Below the pieces are notes generated by a model. That model ran no database searches and was not told the origin of the DNA. It worked only from the letters and a program-made list of their open reading frames with translations. From Atriophallophorus winterbourni (lineage: Eukaryota; Platyhelminthes; Trematoda; Plagiorchiida; Microphallidae), in assembly GCA_013407085.1 (NCBI GenBank), contig JACCGJ010005793.1, forward strand, positions 34,238-98,237: DNA of 64,000 bases, read 5' to 3'. Of the stretch, positions 23,690 to 35,500 are shown piece after piece. Numbering within the stretch: the first letter of the stretch is position 1; each line of letters opens with the position of its first letter. The translations under genes were made by a program, and so were the position numbers.

Positions 23690-23885
23690 CCTGTTCAATC
23701 ACATGAGCCCCCACTCATATAGACTGGGTTTGAACCCATTATCATGAATAAAAATGCTCATTTGCATGCATCTCCACACACACGCCCCACGACCGGTTTG
23801 GTGCTGTTTACACTTATCATGTAGGGACAGTAGGATCAGCATCCGTATGCGCCTGAAAAGGTGGAAGAATGATAAACAAGTTGCG
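23690..23885 (-). repeat. Hammerhead-family repeat, decayed core
   Basis: The minus strand reads ATGATAAGTGTAAACAGCAC then CAAACCGGTCGTGG, so the CTGATGA and GAAA boxes are both mutated. The rest of the family layout is clear: AACTTGTTTATCATTC upstream, GATGCATGCAAATGAGC downstream, and the tail GGGTTCAAACCCA. It abuts the 3' end of the RTE-like copy. Confidence 0.65.
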
Positions 23886-25910
23886 TATTCTGCGTTCAGC
23901 ATCCAAGAGCTGTATATGATCCTCCCCAGCTTGCAGACGACTCTTCATACAAAGCCTCCAATGTGAGCGGTCAAGAGCAAGTTCTTCCCAACTCGCCGGG
24001 TGAATACCAAGAGCTTTCATATCTCTTTTGAAAACGTTTGTGTACCGCAAGTGCGGTCTGCCTAATGGTCGACTTCCTGATTGCGATTCACCATAGAGTA
24101 GGTCTTTCGGAATACGACCATTTTCAGTTCTGTAGACGTGGCCAATCCACCGCAGGCGGCGCTGTCGTAGTACGGTGAACATGCTCTGTATACCAGCTTT
24201 TGAAAGCACTTCAACATTAGGCACTTTGTCCATCCGATAAATGTTCAACGTACGACGGATGCTTCGTTGGTGGAAAGCATTCAGCTTCCGTTCGTGTCTT
24301 GCGTGGGTGGTCCAGGTTTCACTGCCGTACAGTAAAGCATTTAGTACACGCGCTGTATACAATCATCTTTGTCTTTACAGTCAACTTGCGGTTACACCAA
24401 ACACGACAGTTCAATGGGGACAAAATGACAGCTGCTCTGCCAATCCGCTTATCTAACTCCGCAATAGTTGAACCAAGATATGTGAAATTATGTACTGGTT
24501 CAAGCTGACAGTTTCCAACAGCAATAATTAGAGGCGATACAATCCCTTGACCAGGGGATTTGGTCTTTATCAAGCTGATTGTTAGCACATAGTCTTTGCA
24601 TGTCAACGAAAAACAGTTAATTGGAGACTGGAGGTGTTCTTGAAAGTGAGCAATATAGGCTGCATAGTCAGAAAACAGCAGGTCACGGATTAGCACATGC
24701 CATGCCTTGGTTTGTGCTCTCAAGCGGTTCAGGTTGAAAAGCTTGCAATCACTAGATAAATGCCTTCTGCTCTCGTTCTAAAAGGGAGCTTTAGGATCAG
24801 AGCAAAAAAATACTGAGAAGCGTGGAAGCACGAAATCACCCTCGTTGAATTTTACAGGCTTCTGAACTGCAACCGTCAACATGGACTGAGCCCTTCATGC
24901 CAGAGTGGATGGAAATAACGAGGGGCCGCCTCTCAGATAAAGCATTTTGAAAATGACAATCACTGCTGACGTCGTCGAGTACCTTCGTTAAATCAATAAA
25001 AACGGCGTATAATGACAAACGCTCTTGCTGACACATTACTCGAAAATGTCTCAGGGAGAAGATCATTACAACGGTTGATCTTCCCATGCGCTAGCCTCTT
25101 TGAGATTCGGAGTAAACTCTATCAGATAAAAGTTGTAGACAGATCTGTAAGACTTTAACAAACATTGGCCTACAACATTCAGTAGGGCGATTCCTCTGTA
25201 TTTGTTACATTTGCATTTATCACCCTTATTCTTAAATATCGTGATGATCTTGAGTATCGCATGTTTTGTCGAACATACTCATCGTACCAGCACTGAAGAA
25301 TCAAATGGTGAAGAGGTTGTAATAATGCTGTTCTACAGCAATCGATGAACTCAGTTTTAATTCCATCGTCATCAGGGGCCTTCCCATTCGCTAATCGGTC
25401 GATTGCCCTATTGCTCATCAAGAGTAGTTGGATTAGCTAGATGTTTACTGGTTGTCAACCGCTCAACAGTTTCAAGTACCTGCGGTAAAACCTTATAGTC
25501 CCTAGAGTAGAGAGAAGGGAACTGCTCTACCCATCTCTCCATCTGCTGAGTTTTGTCGACAATCGGGTAACCAGATACCGACTTAATGGGAGCAGTTTTA
25601 AGTTTGTTTAAGCCAATGTCTCTCTTGATCTCATCATACATACAGTGAAAATTTCCACCATCCACAGTGTTTCGGATACTGAAGCTAATACCAGTCCAAT
25701 AATTATTTGCACATCGTCTTGCAGTCTGTTGAACCTTATTTCTAGCTGCTCTCAGAAGCTGTACGTTTTCATCGCCTATGATCTTCAAGAATGCTGGCCA
25801 TTGTTCATCGAAGACGGCAGTCATATCAGAAGATTTTGCTTCCAACCAGTCGCTCGTTCGACCTTTCTTCAGACCGTAAGTGGAAAGTATGATGGTAAGT
25901 AGTTGAAAAT
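23886..25910 (-). pseudogene. RTE-like non-LTR retrotransposon, dead
   Basis: Minus-strand reverse transcriptase broken into several frames, in the correct order from high to low coordinate. It begins with a linker region at 25845-25408, followed by DRLANGKAPDDDGIKTEF (about 25395-25340), MIFSLRHFRVMCQQERL and FIDLTKVLDDV (about 25065-24965). The C-terminal module at 24362-23890 carries GSETWTTHARHERKLNAF and LRWIGHVYRTENGRIP. This order and the C-terminal module are typical of RTE-clade elements. It lies inside the kinase intron in sense orientation. No intact active site was found. Confidence 0.82.
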
Positions 25911-26639
25911 AATATGCTCAACCCTGATAGTTTTGATGCTAAGATTAGACATGTCGTTTATACTTGGAAAGTGTATCTCCAGTCTGTATAACATATTACC
26001 ATTCATTCTATGTTTCTGTAAAGTAAAGAGAGTGTATCAAGATTTTTCACTTAACCGGACAATGTTTTAAATAGCCAATCAATATCTCAGTGTTTGGTGC
26101 TTCAACTCATCTTCATATATATTGTTTTGGGGCGCATTATATGTGTGATATTTTGGTGCTACATACACTAGGGAATGATTATGGAAATAGAAGTTTGTAT
26201 TCACTTCAAACTAGTCAGAATAACACGTGACTGACTGTGAAGTCAACCTCCAAATTTAGATTTCACTTGAAAAATCAATAATAACTATTCTCATCAAACA
26301 GATGAACAATCTGAATTTCGGTTTTGCATTGAAAGATGTTTGCAAGATCATTTTTAGATAAACGCGACTACCATTGGGACGTGTTTGTCTGTATTAACCG
26401 AAATATCTTATGGATAGTTTCGTATAGCGTTAAAAACTTAGTTTGTAGCCTACCATTAGTAACGAGGTGACATAAGGAACACAATGATGAAAGGTTTTCC
26501 AAAAACCTTATCGGCATGGATATTGCCCAAACGAGCAGGTCTATAGTAAAATCTTGGAATAATGTTTGACCTAATGCTTTAGGGTCATAAAGTATTCCGA
26601 AATATGTCCGTACAAATAAAACGCAAATGACGGTTTAAT

Positions 26640-26985
26640 TTGTGAAACAGATTGGCAATACCAAACATTTTAATCACATGGGCCCGCACACATATTTATG
26701 GATTCGAACCCATGGACTTGAAACTAAATCCCAGTTTTCATGCATTTCTATCACACCCTCAAACACAAACCATGACTGGTTTTGAGCTGTTTGCGCTCAT
26801 CATTTCATGAAAGTATGATTTGTCTCCACACTCTTTGAAAAAGTACAAAACTTATTAGCGAATTTTGCTTGTAAATCACAAACACGTGTGCTCATTCACA
26901 TGTTGATAAGTTTTGAACCCATAATGAAGAATAAAATTTTTGCATTTGCATGCATTTTCATCGCTGGGTGTGTGTTTGAGCGATG
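26640..26985. repeat. Hammerhead-family repeats, two scraps
   Basis: Minus-strand unit at about 26650-26835: the core reads ATGATGAGCGCAAACAGCTC then AAAACCAGTCATGG, one change in each conserved box. A second scrap at about 26880-26985 carries GCATTTGCATGCATTTTCAT and GATGGCATGTGGATCCTGAT. Confidence 0.6.
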
Positions 26986-27020
26986 GCATGTGGATCCTGA
27001 TTGTACTGTTCCTAATGGAA

Positions 27021-27059
27021 GCACTGGACTCGAGTTTCGCTCTTATTTGAGCTCAGTGC
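27021..27059 (-). ncRNA. SINE hammerhead with core deletion
   Basis: Inverted copy of the SINE ribozyme. Stem I (GCACTG / CAGTGC), stem II (GAGCTC...GAGC) and GAAACTCGAGTC are all kept, but CTGATG is missing, so it is 39 instead of 45 bases. It cannot be catalytic. Confidence 0.7.
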
Positions 27060-27069
27060 ATATCCTCCG

Positions 27070-27362
27070 ATTCGGGGGTGAATAGTGAATAGTTCGATGG
27101 GCTTGGCATGGATGAGTGGTCACAAATATAAACAACATATTCTCCAAAACTCGCTTAAACAACAATGCCCATCAGATCTATTCGGTGTTAGCTTACACCG
27201 TATTCGATGGGAAGATCTGACACGGAGATCTGTTCGGTTGAGAGACCACAACAGATGTTGCTGGCTCCTTCTGAACTGGTCGGGCAAACAAAGCTACTCA
27301 AATGTGCCAGTCTGGAGAACAGTTCACAAACGCCTAATTGCGATCGGTCAAACGGTGGACGG
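27070..27362 (+). repeat. SINE body segment
   Basis: Begins GTGAATAGTTCGATGGGCTT and continues GGCATGGATGAGTGGTCACA and CATATTCTCCAAAACTCGC, matching 104-175 and the start of the same segment at about 27509. The remainder (AGATCTGTTCGGTTGAGAGA region) has no other copy in the window. Confidence 0.65.
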
Positions 27363-27552
27363 TAGCCCAGTTCGTTAAGGCATGGGACTACAATGGTGGT
27401 CGGGGGTTCGAACCCCACCCCCGATGCTTAGGATATGCACTGCTGATGAGCTCAAAAAAGAGCGAAACTCTAGTCCAGTGCTTCCATTATGGACCGTCGT
27501 GATCAACTTTGTGAATAGTTCGATGGGCTTGGCACGGATGAGTGATCACAAA
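27363..27552 (+). repeat. tRNA-related SINE with hammerhead ribozyme
   Basis: The head looks tRNA-derived: A-box-like TAGCCCAGTTCG at 27363-27374 and B-box GGTTCGAACCC at 27405-27415 inside a T-arm-like hairpin. A hammerhead follows at 27437-27481, then the body TTCCATTATGGACCGTCGTG...GATGAGTGATCACAAATA. Internal pol III promoter plus ribozyme is the design of the schistosome Sm-alpha SINE family. A hammerhead-family repeat follows immediately at 27555. Confidence 0.85.
27437..27481 (+). ncRNA. Type I hammerhead ribozyme, complete core
   Basis: Stem I GCACTG (27437-27442) pairs perfectly with CAGTGC (27476-27481). CTGATGA is at 27443-27449. Stem II GCTC/GAGC is perfect with loop AAAAAA. GAAA is at 27464-27467. 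A minimal stem III (CTCTAG) and cleavage triplet GTC end at 27475. Sister copies have CTCGAG in stem III; this copy has CTCTAG, which weakens that very short stem. Such minimal stem III hammerheads are known to work best as dimers. Confidence 0.85.
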
Positions 27553-27554
27553 TA

Positions 27555-27990
27555 TGTACTGTCCCTATCTGATTACTGCAAACAGCACGAAACCGTTCAC
27601 GGAGAGTGTGTTTGCTATGTAGATGCATGCAATTCAGCATTTTCTTTCATGATCATGTGTTTGCACCCTATTAACAAGTATTTAAACAGATGTGATTGAA
27701 CATTGCGAATCACTCAGTATGGTGTGTGATGGAAATGCAGACAAATATGCATTTCGGCTTCATACACATTGGTTTAGCCTCAACCACATGGTTGTATCCT
27801 AATGTGATTGATCCTATTGATAGTGACAGCCAATTTCATAATTTGCTTACAAGCTCATCTTGTTAACCATCCTTTCACCGTATCAGAGCACATTGAGCAT
27901 GAAAATGCTGTCCATACATGATGCTTTCATACAGCAGAAAAATAGTTGTAGGTGTGTGTGGGTGTGTTGGAAATGCATGCAAATACGGAA
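27555..27990 (+). repeat. Hammerhead-family repeats, decayed
   Basis: At 27555-27600 the core reads CTGATTACTGCAAACAGCAC then GAAACCGTTCACGG (one change in CTGATGA). Scraps GATGCATGCAATTCAGC (about 27623) and GGAAATGCATGCAAATACGG (about 27970) follow. Confidence 0.55.
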
Positions 27991-28562
27991 AATATAATGT
28001 GAACTTGATTTGGTGCACAATTACACCACCTCCAAGATCGCGTTCGCTTTCGGTTTCGGATTAAGGGTATGGAACCATTTACTGTCGTCATGCTCGTTGT
28101 CAACCACCTTGAGCTAATGTTGAACATGATGGTTCCATACTATACTTGTTGATTATTGCTTAGTTACCTTGTTCCACAAATGGAGCGGATATAAGCGCTA
28201 ACCGATCGATCACTGGCGTTTGTTCGGTGTTAATGTCAGTTTCGTTGCATAACCAACCGACATTGGTAAGAGTGAGTGGGCAATACTTGCTTTAATGTTC
28301 TCTATGTACAACTCGTTCAACCTACACGGAGGAAAATTTTTCTTGAGTTCATTTGAAACGACTATTTATTCTTCGAATGGAAACGATGCTCAGATTACTC
28401 TATATAAGAACTGTAATCTTACCCTTTGAAATTTAACTGTGCAACCCAGTGAATAATTTTATTAGAATACGTGAGAACGGATACTAAGACAGGTTAACAG
28501 ATGCGGTGTTTTGGTCGTAGGAATAGAATCATTTTGTTCGATTTATAGAACGTGAAACTCAC

Positions 28563-28773
28563 CCAGAAAAATAACACACCGCAGCTGCTGTAGCGTTGCC
28601 TCCTCCGGCAGGAATCAGTCCCAACGGAATTCGAAGGCCGTCCGACCTCTTTGCTAACCCGTTGAGCACTTCGTATACAAGACCATCACCAGATACTAAC
28701 ACAATAGCACGATATTGTGCAAGTTCTGCACCAGTGCACTTCTCGACCCATTCCTCTGCATGACCTCGTGAAT
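28563..28773 (-). CDS. SPHK: Sphingosine kinase, catalytic ATP-binding exon
   Basis: Acceptor ATACACAG and donor TCTGG|GTGAGT. It enters in phase 1 (A plus AT gives Asn151) and leaves in phase 2. It carries the diacylglycerol-kinase-type signature: IVLVSGDGLVYEVLNG with the catalytic Asp180 and the glycine loop PAGGGNA at residues 205-211. The usual sphingosine kinase loop is P-A-G-S-G-N-A, so this copy has Gly in place of Ser. The upstream SRGHAEEW matches the family's N-H-A-x-E motif. Confidence 0.95.
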
Positions 28774-29499
28774 CTGTGTATTCAGAATTAAATTTTGTGT
28801 GGCTTGAGATTTTTACGGACATTTTTCTGGTGGCATTCTTGCAAATTTAATGTGTATCTATTGGATTGTGTTGATTCTCGGAAGGATAATTTCCACGGTT
28901 TGATTTGACCTTCAAACCGAAACGTGTGAGCATTTGGAAATAATATTTTGAAATTTACTTAAGGGCGCGCAAAATGATTACACAATAAGGACTTCCGCAT
29001 TCCATTCACAGCGCAATTTTTCGAAGTATAATGGTGAAATAATTTTGGTTTTTTGTTGCATCACAGCAAACTTGGATCAGATTCGCTAGCTAGTGAGCTG
29101 TTTAGTCTTAGCACAATATCGTTAGCAGATCGACAACGTATTTGGCAATGATTAGGATAAAATAAAGTGTTTAATGTAAACCGGAACTTCTGTGTTGCTT
29201 TTTTTAAATAATGCTGTTTTATCGAATACAGTTATTTATGGGACAGTAATATATTGTGTGTTCCTAAAGTTCGGGGGTGGAAAACGTTTTGTGCATTTTG
29301 TAACGATCAATGGTATTTACGTGAGGAAATTAAACCGTCAAACACTACACAGCTGCAAATTCCTTGACATTTTTATTCTCAAATCGTCAATAAAGCTTTA
29401 TTTGTAAATTCATAGCTTCGGTCGTTGTCTGGAGGAATCAGTGTTCAGTTAAGTGTAGGTTAGAAGCTAATTGTTACCCCAGCGAAAGTTTCTTACGTA

Positions 29500-29710
29500 C
29501 GAACCAAGCTTCAGTAAACGCAACTCCAGCTCTAATCCCATAACTGCCTGGAAAAGGAGGCCCTGGTAAAGAAGCCCATCAAACGTGCTGGAAACTTTCT
29601 TCCAGGGTCCAGTTCGACTAACAGATTTCACCCGCCCATGTCAAGGTTAAAATAGGCAATCGAAACATCAAAATGGTAGACGTTGAAAGAAGAAGAAGAA
29701 CGATGGCATT
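29500..29710 (+). pseudogene. Possible RTE endonuclease 5' fragment
   Basis: GC-richer island. One frame at about 29640-29690 reads HVKVKIGNRNIKMV, similar to the V-K-I-G-T-W-N-V start of RTE-type endonucleases, and ends in a GAAGAAGAAGAA run. No other domain follows. Confidence 0.3.
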
Positions 29711-29844
29711 TTAATAGAACAATTGTTTAACATTTTAGCTTCAGATTACTTTAATTAAACACAGTGAATTATGTATAAATTACAAATGGAAAATAATCGC
29801 TAAATTCGGATATAATTGTTCAATGAGCAGTTTCTTTAGACAAA

Positions 29845-29935
29845 ACATGATCCTACTGTCCCTACGTGATGAGTGCAAACAGCAGGAAACTGGTCGTGGT
29901 GTGTGTGTGCATGCATGCAAATGAGCTTTTTAGCT
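29845..29935 (+). repeat. Hammerhead-family repeat
   Basis: CCTACTGTCCCTAC then GTGATGAGTGCAAACAGCAG, GAAACTGGTCGTGGTGTG and GCATGCATGCAAATGAGC. The first core box has C changed to G, so it is probably inactive. Confidence 0.65.
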
Positions 29936-29939
29936 TAAT

Positions 29940-31990
29940 TAATGTTACTCTATCTGAATTCGTTGGGATTCTTGCAAAATTGAATTACTAGGGTACAATT
30001 ATCGGTTAACGATATATTACGAACGAATAGGTTAATGGACAGGGCTATAGATTGGTTACATTTTAGATCGAAATTGATAGGATTCCGATGAAGTACAGAA
30101 ACCACCTCATTTGTTAGTTATACGATATAAATAAAGTGATATTATTGAGATAAAAATTGGTGGGGAAAAACGCAATTGCCCTCACGAGGATTGATTAAAC
30201 TCATCGTCTCAGAAATCAAATGTTTCTCTCGCTTACCTGTATTGAAAAGTCATTTAGCGATAACACAATCATATCTAAAACGATATTTAACATTCGTGGC
30301 TGAATTACTTTGCTTATTCACCTCAGCAACCTACCACAAATGCTTTCATACAAACGGTTTCTATTTGCTTACGGAATAACTATTTGAACGTGGATAGAAT
30401 CTAATGCGGACCCTTCCCAATTGCAGAGCAATTTGGACTTACTTCATGAATGGTCAGTGTTACCAGCCAAATTTCTGAACTGCAAGGTACTACAATTAGA
30501 CAACCCCTCATATAAGTTTAGACTGGCAATGGTTAGCCAGAAAAAGTAGGAAAAAGTTATTAGAGCATGGTATGCAGCAAATTAAACGAAATCTAGCATT
30601 TTGTGTTTTTATGCAAACGTGCTTCCGGGATTCTGAAAATGCTATGATGAATTTTCGGAACCTTTCAGCTAGAACTTTGCCGATTATAAAAGATGCGAAC
30701 CTAATTCCAATCATGGAACCCACCTCGAAATCGGTCTTTGTGGTTCAAATGACTTATTTACTGCTTGCTAGAATATAACATCGTGCAACCAACCTATTCA
30801 GCGGTTAAGAGAAGCAAACGTTTTAGTCATCAATGCAATTATTGTGCCTTCTCATCACGTTCTTGTGAGAATTTCAAGTGATCTGATGACTGAATAAAAA
30901 ATTATACATAAACTAAACGGTCTATTAAAAAATTCAAATATCGTGATTCACAACATAAATGTATCAACTAATTCACCGTTCTCGCCTTGACCAAAGTCTA
31001 TACTTTCATTCGGTCAGAACTGCTTTGTTTAGAATGCGTTCACTGAGATTAATGTTACAGCGGCAAAACACCTAACTGCCTCCGTGTATTAGAAAATGGC
31101 AAGTAGCTCACTCGACCATGTTTCATGGTATTCTTGGCGTTGTTCAGGTATTATGTCTTGCTCGAAATGAAATATTTCATTCCAATGTTCACCGATAACT
31201 GAATGCTTTTCACTACAAATTCAAGAATGTTTATACAGCAATTCGATTACTCCAAATACGTTTGTAGCGCTCTTAATTTTACACCTGAAACTTTTTCCTA
31301 AATGAGTTTCTAGTCTAGTTTTATTAAAGAATTTGATGGGCAACCTGTCAGTATCCTAGCCAATGTGCAGTCAATGGCTGCGAGACACTTTGCCTGGAAC
31401 AGGCTTGTAATTTTACGCATACATCATCTGTGTAAAAACTATCGAAAGTGTGAATCTCATCCGATGGATTAGCACACTAATAACCCTGGCTTTCTCGTTT
31501 GGTGAAAATAATTCATTTGATTGGTAAACAAGTTAGTTGAATATGAAGATTTCTCGATATCGATCCATTGTGGTACTCAACGTTTGTTGAGCTAAAGCGT
31601 TGCACTGATTATATAATTGGTGTTGCATAACTGAAATGAATAAAAAATTTCCACATATTTTCATTTTTATTGATTTAGAAAAGCCATCAGGAATTTATCT
31701 ATGAATGGACCAGTGAGAATTTAGTATTCACAGCCAGACCTTGTTCCTGAAGCGATAGATTTTTGTGTTGATATTCGAAAATGATCGAGATCAGATCCAA
31801 TCCAGGATGTATATGACAGCTTTGGAGTAGACGTAATCACGTGATTGAAACGAACTTTACCTATTATGTATAGCCGAATAAACTATCTCTAATTTAGCCA
31901 CCAGTAGTGGTAATTTTTCATTCAACAAGAGAATATACCCGAAAGATCAATTTGTCCAAAGGTTGAAATATTTCGGAGTTATTTCCACGC
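29940..31990. other. Intron, nothing recognised
   Basis: AT-rich sphingosine kinase intron sequence without a recognisable gene or transposon domain. Open stretches of 60-70 codons here have no family resemblance. Confidence 0.4.
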
Positions 31991-32016
31991 ATATATATAT
32001 ATATATATATATATAT
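31991..32016. repeat. (AT)13 microsatellite
   Basis: Thirteen uninterrupted AT dinucleotides. Confidence 0.95.
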
Positions 32017-32199
32017 CCCTCTAGGTAGAGTTACAAAATACTGCAATTACGAAATATTACTGAGTAACTGGATAAGGATTAGCCAACTAGCAAAACCAAC
32101 GTTATTGCAAATGAAACTACCTTGAAATATTTCAAATTCGGTGCATATTTATCAGCATATCTATCACATTCTTTATTTATGGTCGCCATTAACAACAAT

Positions 32200-32420
32200 G
32201 ACATCAGAACAGATACAGATCACGCCACCGGCGTGCAACTGACGCCCAACGACCTAGTTGTGCCTATCTTTGCAAGCACTGCAGGAGAGATTGTTCCTCT
32301 CGAACCGGACTGTTTAGTCATTCGAAAAGCCGTAGAACATGAACATTCTTGCGATTGTAATGTACATCCATGGTGGAAATCGACCGAAGGAGGCCAACAA
32401 CAATGGCATCCATAGATGAA
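32200..32420 (+). repeat. Dispersed repeat, copy 1
   Basis: Shares an ordered series of blocks with 40745-40950 (GCCTATC, GGAGAGATTG, CCTCTCGA/CCTCGTGC, TGTACATCCATGG/GAACATCCTTGG, AGGAGGCCAACAACAA/AGGATACCAACAACAA). Identity is moderate. No domain is recognised. A 97-codon open frame crosses it. Confidence 0.45.
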
Positions 32421-32489
32421 CTAGAGGGCATCTGACGTAATGTTAGCGAGCATGTGAAATCCGTTATAATATTGTAGAAATATACGCAT

Positions 32490-32580
32490 GTGGATCCTGT
32501 TCGCATTGTGCACTGATGAGTGCAAACAATAAGAAACAGCTAGTGGGAGTTTCTAGAAACGCATGCGAACACGGATTATT
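32490..32580 (+). repeat. Hammerhead-family repeat, decayed
   Basis: CTGATGA is intact at about 32513, followed by GTGC-AAACA, but the second stem II strand and stem III are lost (ATAAGAAACAGCTAGTGG). Upstream GTGGATCCTG and downstream GCATGCGAACACGG place it in the family. Confidence 0.5.
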
Positions 32581-32599
32581 ATAGCAACCGTTGCTTTAA

Positions 32600-35500
32600 T
32601 GAATGGCTGAACATCGAAATCATCCTCAATATTCAACAATAAAGGATGTCCCTATAGCTGATTTGAACATATTTTATAGCTCTATGAGCTTGCATTAGCG
32701 AGGTGCTAAAGATGGGAGACAACGTTTTTTATATTGGCGTTCAATTCACACCTCACGAAAAAGATAAAGTCAAGCTTTCATTCGAATATCAAGGTTATCT
32801 AGACAATTTGCATTAGGTACCACTAAAGCCATGACAAAGAATTGCGTCGAAATTCGATAGCGGAGGTTTAACTTTGCTTTGCCAAAATGCTATCTACAAA
32901 TAAAAGTTTTGTCGTTTTACTTAAAAATCATTGGGAAAATAGTTGTGTCGCCCACCAGACACTTCCTGCCTAATTTCACACACCAATAACATCGGGTAGC
33001 CTTGTCTATTGAGTGTATGCTTTGGATACGACTTAACATAAAGAATAGCAAACCCTCATCCATTTTGTACTGAGTTACTACATCTGGATGCACAAAGCCT
33101 TCTTTCAAACTATAACAAGCATCCGTATGCATTAGAAGGATTTTCGTGCGGCTTGTGTATAAGAATTGTATATGCCAGTGGATGGTTGCCTGTTCAGATC
33201 TTTGAAGCAATGTCCACAGTCGAATAACTGAAGTAACAATAAGCAACATGTAATCCCTGCCTCTTCATACGAAATTTCAACATGTGATGTGGCTTTATAA
33301 GTAGGAAAACGCGCAGAGCGAGAGGAGGTTAGTTACCGGCCGATGTTTGTTGCCGTAGAGTAGGTGGCTGATCTGGAATTATAATAAATTTACGACAGAA
33401 CTATACATTACCCCATTATGTGGGGCGCTAAGTAATAATGATGTTTGCAAACTTATCCACAATCTCCTTGTTGTCGTGGAGTTGAGTTTTTGTGCGAAGT
33501 CTATGTACCGCTTCAATCCAGCTACTGCGAACCTAACTTGATTGCTATGAAAAACGAGATTGTATCTGTAATAAATGTGCAAGTTTGCGTTACTAGACCG
33601 AATCAGGCCAATTGGAAACGTGCTCAAAGCAAGTACAACATTCGAGTATTTAACAAGTGAATCGCTGACAAGCTACAAAATATATGTTAAAAAGTGTATC
33701 GTATTGAACACATGAGTGTATGCTGACTTGAAACGGATGGATTTTGCGGGAAGAGTTCAAAAGTTCTTTTGCCTTGTGGTTTCACCAGATGGGACATTAG
33801 GAAGTGTCTGGAGAAGGGAGTGTCGGGCTCATTCAAGATCAATGATTGCTGCACACACAGTTTGAACAGATTGATTTTTAGTGTTTTTTACCATGAGGCG
33901 TTGGCTTTTTCCTGTCGTCGGTTTTGTACGATAATTTTCTGAGCGACCGATTTCTCTAAATAAATGTTCACAGTGTTGCTTTGAGATTCGTCTGATGTTT
34001 ACCAACGTATAAAATGAATTTGTCGATAAATAAGGCATCGAAATATTACAATCATATACTAACCAATGGGTGCTGTTTCTAAGACAAATAAATTTTGTGG
34101 CCGCGCTGGTATATTGGCTAAACCTTGTAATGTTAAATCGAGAGATACCGAATTTCACAACCACCGCGGCTCACATTTAAAGTTCATTGTTGTACCGAAA
34201 AGGTTCTTGTGGACTTGAAGGAAACTTTTGTTATTATGATGCGAACCTCAAATATAAATGAGTGTTCATACTCTACCAATCACCAATAACTGAAGCTTTT
34301 GTTGATCTCTGGATAAGAACAAAATGAAATGATGCGAAATTTGCAGTTTTCAGCCTCACTGAGATTACATCCAAACATCAAACCCTGTCTTTCTGAAATT
34401 AACGAATCGTGCAACTGTGATCGGTGAGTTTATTTGTAGGCTTGAACAAATTCAAATATCTGCAAACCTTAAAATTTTAAGCTCTACTTGTCATTGATTC
34501 GTTGTTACGATTCGCATGAAACCTTATAATGCAGTCCTTAGATGATGAGAGAAAATATATTAGAAACCGGTGAATTGTTTTGTGACGTTGAGTATTTGAA
34601 TGCGGACCTTTAGAAGCGTGCTCACTAGCAGGAAGCAGAGTCACACTCTCTCAAGCTGCTACCAACAACTAAGTAAACATTGCTGAAACGAACTATTTCT
34701 CTATAATATATATGTGTGTGCATTGATCGTTCTGAATAACTATTTAGCACGTGCTTTTTAAACCCATAAAAACCGAAAAACTGATGTATTTGTAGTCAGT
34801 TGATAAGAAAAATACTTTAAACCACACACGTTCGGCATTCTGGTTAATGTATGCTGATTTTCAGTTGTTTAATGTTTATGGTATGCATTTTATTCATTGA
34901 CAATTTTATTGGTATATATATAGACGTTAAAATAAATGTTCCCGATTAAATGTGGCGTATAAATCTCTAGTTCGGGTTGTTGCATTGTTTGAAGCTTTGC
35001 ATTGTGCATTTTTGAGTAGGTATCCCTTCATTCGGATATGTCTACACTTAGGCATAGTCAGATCAAACTAGCACATTTCTCACAGAAATTTGTATAAAAC
35101 TAATATGTATGGTTAGGTACTCGTAAATAAAATAAATAATGTCGACTAAAAAACCAATCAATATTTCTTAATTCAATCGTTTAAGATATATGTATATCGC
35201 TTAGCATTCGAAAGTTTGAGTTTGAAAGTAAAATATGCCAAACTACAATGCCAGATTACCATTCATTATTAGTAATAACTGGAAAACAAAATTTTGAGAC
35301 GCGAAATGATGGCACAGATTATTTTCTTACTAATGAAAACCTAGGAAAATTTGTGCTTTCACAGTCTAAAGAGCATAACTGCTAACTTTGAAAATGATTG
35401 GTTGCGAATAATACCAATATAGAATACAGTTCAAATCCTCTTTAACTCATACGGCAACCACTCACTGTAGTTTAGTCATACGGTACCAACAAAATTCATT

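Noticed and set aside
27363..27435. Functional tRNA gene suggested by A and B boxes.
   Set aside because: No acceptor stem or anticodon arm can be folded; it is the tRNA-derived head of a SINE.
32917..34164. Three minus-strand open frames in the kinase intron considered as a nested gene.
   Set aside because: No recognisable domain or consistent splice pattern.
34535..34600. GATGATGAG...GAAACCGGTG resembling a hammerhead core.
   Set aside because: Stem II and stem I cannot form and the family flanks are absent.
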